In this document: piece by piece, positions 6,061 to 6,617 of the stretch
How the letters are laid out: the number at the start of each line of letters is the position of its first letter
How positions within the stretch are numbered: the stretch's first letter is position 1
Origin: JAZGDL01 sp036477795
Lineage (GTDB): Bacteria > Planctomycetota > Phycisphaerae > UBA1845
Assembly (NCBI GenBank): GCA_036477795.1
Contig: JAZGDL010000125.1
Span: 1 to 6,617, forward strand
Direction: 5' to 3'
Length of the DNA: 6,617 nt
Notes under the pieces: generated by a model
What the model was told of the DNA's origin: nothing
The model's input: the letters and a program-made list of their open reading frames with translations, nothing else
The model's database searches: none
Position numbers and translations under genes: made by a program

Positions 6061-6241
6061 CGGATTATTCACCGCGGAGCACGCAGAGCCCGCAGAGACG
6101 GAATAGATGGGAAGTCCGGGGAGTCAGCGCGGAATCCCGGCGCGGCGGAAACAAGCACACTGTCGGAATGAGACCAGCGGAAGTTCGGCCGTAACTTCTT
6201 ACCATCTAACACTCTGCGCTCTCTGCGGTTCGAATAATCCG
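6061..6241. repeat. 181-bp imperfect inverted repeat, MITE-like or extragenic palindrome
   Basis: The ends are a perfect 10-bp inverted repeat, CGGATTATTC (6061-6070) and GAATAATCCG (6232-6241). Inside, the arms keep matching in the same order with small gaps. CGCAGAG occurs twice at 9-bp spacing on the left (6082 and 6091) and is mirrored by CTCTGCG twice at 9-bp spacing on the right (6212 and 6221). TAGATGG (6104-6110) pairs with CCATCTA (6202-6208), and GAAGT (6111-6115) with ACTTC (6194-6198). The central loop is about 78 nt and encodes nothing recognisable. I see no target-site duplication. The CGCAGAG-rich arms recall dispersed intergenic repeats in some bacterial genomes (from memory, not checked). 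The left end is 17 bp from the moaB start. Confidence 0.7.
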
Positions 6242-6266
6242 GGCCAATGTAAAACCCGTGTCCTCA

Positions 6267-6617
6267 TCACCGCAGCGGCTTGATCTCCGCCGCCGCTCGC
6301 ATCTGGTTCACCCGGGCCAGCAGTTTCGCATCGCGCCGGACAAACGCCACCAGGTTCCCCGTCGAAATCCCCAGCTTTTTGGCGGCGGTGGACACCCGGC
6401 ACCCGCAGGCCTCCAGCAGATCAAGAACCTCGGCCACAACCAGATTGTAACGGTGGTCCTTGATCCCGACCTGCAAGTGTAAACCATGCACCAGACATTG
6501 GGCCACCACCGCTCCCGGCTCATACCGGGCTACGTCAACCGGTGTTCGGACGTGCAGTGCGATCGCCCGCCGCAAGCGCTTCAGCGCCCGTGCGCGGTTC
6601 TCGTGTTGCGATCGGCT
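6267..6617 (-). CDS. C-terminal part of a peptide chain release factor-like protein with HTH-like extension (5' partial)
   Basis: The frame ends at TGA (plus 6267-6269) and is open to the window edge, so only the last 116 residues are visible; the TTG at 6575 is not needed as a start. The fragment opens with SRSQHENRARALKRLR, which resembles the segment after the GGQ-containing catalytic domain in class I release factors and ArfB/YaeJ-type rescue factors (consensus near RSQxxNRxxAL). The GGQ motif itself would lie outside the window. The tail is unlike RF1, RF2 or ArfB: after a His-rich middle (QCLVHGLHLQVGIKDHRYN) comes a helix-turn-helix-like segment, STAAKKLGISTGNLVAFVRR (visible residues 76-95), ending NQMRAAAEIKPLR. 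I recall similar annotated release-factor-like proteins in planctomycetes. The expected role is peptidyl-tRNA hydrolysis on terminated or stalled ribosomes. Without the catalytic part, the function remains an inference. Confidence 0.6.
   Translation of the reverse strand, partial: SRSQHENRARALKRLRRAIALHVRTPVDVARYEPGAVVAQCLVHGLHLQVGIKDHRYNLVVAEVLDLLEACGCRVSTAAKKLGISTGNLVAFVRRDAKLLARVNQMRAAAEIKPLR

Noticed and set aside
6082..6227. CRISPR-like array because of repeated CGCAGAG/CTCTGCG
   Set aside because: The units are 7 bp at 9-bp spacing, in mirrored orientation, with no spacers; they are arms of one inverted repeat.

Overview
The window is GC-rich and gene-dense, and most likely comes from a planctomycete or a close relative. 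Three things suggest this: the dockerin-like tail with two Asp-rich calcium loops on an exported multiheme cytochrome, an exported TPR protein with a Pro/Gln-rich linker, and a release-factor-like protein with a C-terminal extension of a kind I associate from memory with planctomycetes. This assignment is inference; no rRNA or other marker is present.

Layout: (1) 1-386 (+) is the 3' end of an unrecognised membrane protein. (2) 402-1181 (-) is a YggS/PLPBP-type PLP homeostasis protein, convergent with (1). (3) 1233-1919 (+) is trmB, tRNA m7G46 methyltransferase, divergent from yggS across 51 bp that hold a candidate yggS promoter. (4) 1982-2833 (+) is an exported TPR-like protein with a perfect TATAAT box upstream. 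(5) 2834-3493 has no convincing protein gene. It holds a minus-strand promoter/terminator pair that would bracket a structured RNA of about 118 nt (2866-2983), and a stretch that may be a decayed gene (about 3079-3393). (6) 3494-5353 (+) is an exported pentaheme c-type cytochrome ending in a dockerin-like module. (7) 5354-5531 is a convergent gap with one hairpin. (8) 5532-6044 (-) is moaB, molybdenum cofactor biosynthesis. (9) 6061-6241 is a 181-bp imperfect inverted repeat resembling a MITE or extragenic palindrome. (10) 6267-6617 (-) is the C-terminal part of a release-factor-like protein with a helix-turn-helix-like tail; its start lies beyond the window.

The genes do not form one pathway. 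Most are single housekeeping units (tRNA modification, PLP homeostasis, Moco synthesis, translation termination or rescue) placed divergently or convergently. The accessory part is the exported cytochrome and the non-coding stretch before it. No phage, CRISPR array, toxin-antitoxin pair or defence system is visible. The items most worth following up are the small-RNA locus, the cytochrome-dockerin fusion, the release factor with the HTH-like tail, and the inverted repeat just upstream of moaB.
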